This document shows positions 61,784 through 64,000 of a DNA stretch of 64,000 nucleotides, one piece after another (within the stretch, counting starts at the first letter, position 1; each line of letters begins with the position of its first letter). The stretch comes from Haladaptatus halobius. Its GTDB lineage: Archaea; Halobacteriota; Halobacteria; Halobacteriales; Haladaptataceae. The notes under the pieces are model-generated. The model searched no databases. It was not told where the DNA came from and saw nothing but the letters and a program-made list of their open reading frames with translations. The translations under genes and the position numbers were made by a program. The stretch lies in the NCBI RefSeq assembly GCF_020618475.1, contig NZ_CP085340.1, forward strand, positions 186,001 to 250,000. Direction: 5' to 3'.

Positions 61784-62425
61784 ATGAACGGCGATGGGCA
61801 GAAATCAGGTAATACGACTAGCTCGGACGAACTAGAGGACATCCTCGAACGGTTGTTCCGAAGCGGCCGGACGAACGCGGTGCTCTCGTGGCTGCTGATC
61901 GGTGTGCTGGTGGTAGTATTCGTCGAGAGTGTGCTTGATCTCGACTATCCGTGGATAACGTTCGTCGCCATGTCGGGCACGGTCGTATTACTCCCACCGG
62001 TAGTATACCGCGACTGGCATGTGATGCTCCCCTGGGAGTTACTCGTGCTCGCACTATTGCCAATTCTTGTCCGCGGGCTGTTCGGGGACGCCCTGGGCAC
62101 GTTCGCCTCCTACCTCGCGGTCGCGGGGTTGGCGCTGATCATCAGCGTGGAGCTTCATATGTTCACCTCGATGAAGGTCAGTTCCTGGTTTGCCGTCGTG
62201 TTCGTCGTGTTGACGACGATGGCGTCGGCCGCGGCATGGGCGATCGTCCGGTGGAATCTCGACCGGCAGCTCGGTACTGGATTCCTCTCGACGAACGAGG
62301 CGCTGATGAGCGAATTCGTCCGGGTTACGCTAGCTGGCCTCGCGGCCGGCATCTTGTTCGACGTGTACTTCAGGCGGCGCGACCGCCGGCTCTGGCGGAC
62401 GATCAGACGGACGGTGGGACGATGA
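61784..62425 (+). CDS. Conserved haloarchaeal membrane protein (five to six helices)
   Basis: 213 residues from ATG 61784 (MNGDGQKSGNTTSSDELEDI); the frame is open from 61508 but this ATG begins the family-like acidic head. Helices: LSWLLIGVLVVVFVESVLDL, ITFVAMSGTVVLLPPVVYRD, LLVLALLPILVRGLFGDALG, SYLAVAGLALIISVELHMFT, FAVVFVVLTTMASAAAWAIV and VTLAGLAAGILFDVYFRRRD. It overlaps the next gene by ATGA, so the two are translationally coupled and may form a complex. GC is clearly higher than in the flanks. Function unknown. Confidence 0.75.
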   Translation: MNGDGQKSGNTTSSDELEDILERLFRSGRTNAVLSWLLIGVLVVVFVESVLDLDYPWITFVAMSGTVVLLPPVVYRDWHVMLPWELLVLALLPILVRGLFGDALGTFASYLAVAGLALIISVELHMFTSMKVSSWFAVVFVVLTTMASAAAWAIVRWNLDRQLGTGFLSTNEALMSEFVRVTLAGLAAGILFDVYFRRRDRRLWRTIRRTVGR

Positions 62426-63054
62426 CCTTGCTACCCCGCCCTTCGATCCGAAACCAACGCCGCCTGACTCGGGGGATGCAGCTCATCTTGCTCGGGCTCG
62501 TCAGCTACGGGCTGGTCGCTGGCCAGCCGAAGGCGATCATCAACGGCAGCATCGCGCTCCTAATTACGGCCTTGCCCGCGATACTGAAACGCAACTACGC
62601 ACTTCCGCTGGATCCGTGGCTCGGGCTGTGGATCACGACCGCCGTGTTCCTGCACATACTCGGGGCGAGGGGCCTGTACGTCCATATCGTGTGGTGGGAC
62701 CACCTCACTCACGCGATGTCTGCGTCCCTGATCGCCGGGGGCGGCTACACCGCCGCCCGGGCGATCGACCTCCACAGCGACGAGATCCACATCCCCCGCC
62801 GGTTCGCGTTCGCCTACATCTTCATCGTGGTACTGGCGTTCGGGATCATCTGGGAACTGCTCGAGTTCGGTCTGGACTTCACGGCCGAGACGACGGGGCT
62901 CACGATGCCCTTGGCACAACACGGTCTCAATGACACGATCCGCGATCTGATGTTCAACTCGGTAGGGGCACTCGTAGTGACGATCTTCGGTCAAGCTCAT
63001 CTCACCGATACCGCCGAAACCATCAGAGAGCGGTTCGCTCGTGACAGAACATAG
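62422..63054 (+). CDS. Conserved membrane protein, DUF2238-like
   Basis: 210 residues from ATG 62422 (MTLLPRPSIRNQRRLTRGMQ). Helices: LILLGLVSYGLVAGQPKAII, LGLWITTAVFLHILGARGLY, WWDHLTHAMSASLIAGGGYT, FAYIFIVVLAFGIIWELLEF and FNSVGALVVTIFGQAHL. The motif WWDHLTHAMS, then FGIIWELLEFGLDF, then DTIRDLMFNSVGA resembles the YjdF/DUF2238 group, whose His, Asp and Glu residues inside the membrane hint at metal or proton binding. Coupled to the upstream membrane protein by ATGA overlap. Confidence 0.75.
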   Translation: MTLLPRPSIRNQRRLTRGMQLILLGLVSYGLVAGQPKAIINGSIALLITALPAILKRNYALPLDPWLGLWITTAVFLHILGARGLYVHIVWWDHLTHAMSASLIAGGGYTAARAIDLHSDEIHIPRRFAFAYIFIVVLAFGIIWELLEFGLDFTAETTGLTMPLAQHGLNDTIRDLMFNSVGALVVTIFGQAHLTDTAETIRERFARDRT

Positions 63055-63075
63055 CGTTACACGCAATCGAGCGGA

Positions 63076-63100
63076 AGCCCACGAGTTCACTCGTGGGGCT
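63076..63100 (+). terminator. Strong hairpin after the membrane-protein pair (terminator or IS end)
   Basis: AGCCCACGAG, loop TTCA, CTCGTGGGGCT: a 10-bp stem with one bulged G, 22 bp after the stop at 63054. It could end the transcript. The same sequence style also occurs at right ends of haloarchaeal IS200/IS605 elements, so a solo IS end is the alternative. Confidence 0.45.
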
Positions 63101-63248
63101 AAGCGGACACAGCGGCCACAATCAATAGATGTAGGCCGACTAGAATCGTGTCGGGTAGTAGACTCAAGCGAGAAAATTGGGGTGAATTAGGTCGATCTCA
63201 TGAACGAATTCGTAAAAGAGTGCGAATGCATCTCCCGCCGCCCGCCGG

Positions 63249-63362
63249 TTAGTGGCGACGTATCGCGGGACGACTGGGTGCTGCGTGACACAGGTGCTCG
63301 AGTTCCTCATTGGTCAGCCAGACGTTGTATTCGTCTCGCTTGGCCGTGGCCTCTAATCGCAT
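63249..63362 (-). pseudogene. N-terminal fragment of a tyrosine-type integrase/recombinase
   Basis: Minus-strand ATG at 63362 opens MRLEATAKRDEYNVWLTNEE, then LEHLCHAAPSRPAIRRH and TAA. M-x-L-E-x-T-x-x-R-D-E-x-x-V-W-L-T-x-E-E-L-E is the start of haloarchaeal XerC/D-like integrases; only 37 residues remain and the catalytic R, H and Y are missing. Such a stub may mark an old integration site. Confidence 0.6.
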
Positions 63363-63443
63363 CACACTTGTTTAAGACTGATGTCGGCTACATGATTCGA
63401 ATGACCTCGACCGAGCGCAACTACCGGTTTTTCAACTTCGCGT

Positions 63444-63671
63444 TCACGTGCGTTTTGTAATGAGAGAGTGGTTTCCGACGAGCGGAGATGCTTCGAGTGC
63501 AGCGTCCAGTCCGTCGAACGATGGGCCTGTGACACGGATGAGGAACAGCAACGGGCCGGATTGGAGCTGTTCATCATCTTCGATTTGGACCGTAAGATCG
63601 GGCATAGCACCTGCCACGTCACTCAGCGGCAGTTGTGACGAGTGAAGCCGGAATTCGGCAGTAAGACTCAT
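63444..63671 (-). pseudogene. N-terminal fragment of a Bat-type regulator
   Basis: 75 residues: MSLTAEFRLHSSQLPLSDVA, then PDLTVQIEDDEQLQSGPLLF and SFDGLDAALEASPLV before a stop. A-E-F-x-L-x-S-x-x-L-P-L and P-L-x-F-x-x-R-V are the first strands of the Bat/HTH-10 sensing domain. The HTH part is absent. It belongs to the same family as 42168-42824 and 43488-44111. Confidence 0.6.
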
Positions 63672-63826
63672 ACACTACTCGATAAGCGGAAAAGAGGTAA
63701 GACTCTATCGTGACGTATCATCTGGAACTGGCTGCCAATCCAAGCGATTATATTTAACCTAGTCGCCTACAGGATCCTGAGGCCGAGTGAATGAGATAGG
63801 GACATCGTTCCCCCGACTGTTCTCGG

Positions 63827-64000
63827 TTAACTCGGCTTGTAATCCTCGATCAACCCACCTTGAAGCACAATTTCGACCTGGCGCGGACTCAGGCTGTGCT
63901 CGGCCGTAAACGTCGAATCCTGCGTGGCGTTGCGCACCGTGACCTTGGAGTCTTCTTGCATTTCCTCGCGAATATCGGGCAGTTCGAGGGTATCGCCCTG
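63827..64000 (-). CDS. Aconitate hydratase-like protein, C-terminal end (runs off the right edge)
   Basis: The minus strand from base 64000 is open to TAA at 63827-63829: GDTLELPDIREEMQEDSKVT, VRNATQDSTFTAEHSLSPRQ, VEIVLQGGLIEDYKPS. V-R-N-x-T, then H-x-L-S-x-R-Q-x-x-x-L-x-G-G-L-I is the C-terminal swivel-domain ending of aconitase and related hydro-lyases. The start and catalytic domains lie outside the window, so aconitase, homoaconitase or isopropylmalate-type identity cannot be settled; aconitase is the most likely. Citrate cycle, cytosol. Confidence 0.75.
   Translation of the reverse strand, partial: QGDTLELPDIREEMQEDSKVTVRNATQDSTFTAEHSLSPRQVEIVLQGGLIEDYKPS

Noticed and set aside
61951..63054. 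A 367-residue protein starting at 61951
   Set aside because: Its first half is an out-of-phase shadow of the membrane protein at 61784-62425; the real gene starts at 62422 with an ATGA overlap.

Overview
The window looks like haloarchaeal (class Halobacteria) DNA, probably a plasmid, megaplasmid or large accessory island. The encoded proteins are strongly acidic, exported proteins carry twin-arginine signals, and several promoters have a TATA element about 26 nt before the start codon, as expected for leaderless haloarchaeal transcripts. Bat/HTH-10 regulators, an F420-type LLM oxidoreductase, many UspA proteins and IS200/IS605-like right ends are also present. No tRNA, rRNA or CRISPR array was seen. 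Decay is heavy: at least sixteen genes are truncated, frameshifted or stopped in frame.

Region by region. 0-12.5 kb: a sparse, AT-richer stretch with ion/anion transporters (an SLC13-type gene running off the left edge, a decayed SLC13 copy, a TauE/SafE permease), an MFS exporter with a likely ArsR-like regulator, two UspA genes, HD and HAD hydrolases, and six same-strand copies of a 30-bp palindromic repeat. 12.5-21 kb: two sets of SnoaL-like cyclase plus a 6-hydroxynicotine-oxidase-like flavoenzyme, a TAT-exported protein, and broken GNAT and PQQ-propeller genes. 22-24.8 kb: a free-standing Cdc48 N-domain protein, a membrane protein, a DUF2267 protein and a DUF5694 remnant. 25-35.8 kb: a compact conjugation operon read leftward (small membrane protein, VirB6/TrbL-like, VirB4-like and VirD4/TraD-like proteins). 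Facing it are a small possible DNA-binding protein, a membrane protein and a winged-helix regulator with a tandem operator, then a 1.1-kb noncoding stretch with direct repeats about every 48 bp, a candidate oriT, origin or partition site.

35.8-47 kb: a glycan locus with a GH92 alpha-mannosidase carrying an internal LamG-like domain, a GH47 alpha-mannosidase (unusual in archaea), a GH3 tail, one intact and one broken AGE-type epimerase, two Bat-type regulators, and a broken AhpD/VOC/DoxX detoxification set. 47-59.3 kb: a GC-rich sugar or sugar-acid catabolic cluster with an SDR, RraA, an LLM oxidoreductase, a frameshifted aldo/keto reductase, rhamnose mutarotase, a UxuA-like protein, SMP-30 lactonase, a complete RbsABC-type ABC importer, a truncated PfkB kinase, an amidohydrolase-2 lactonase and the N-terminal stub of an enolase-superfamily dehydratase. 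The enzyme set resembles non-phosphorylated deoxyhexose (fucose or rhamnose) oxidation, now missing key steps here. 59.3-64 kb: small membrane proteins, integrase and Bat-regulator fragments, and the C-terminus of an aconitase-like protein at the right edge.

Together the window reads as a mobile, repeatedly rearranged replicon that carries glycan and sugar-use genes and a conjugation apparatus. IS-derived ends sit at several truncation points.
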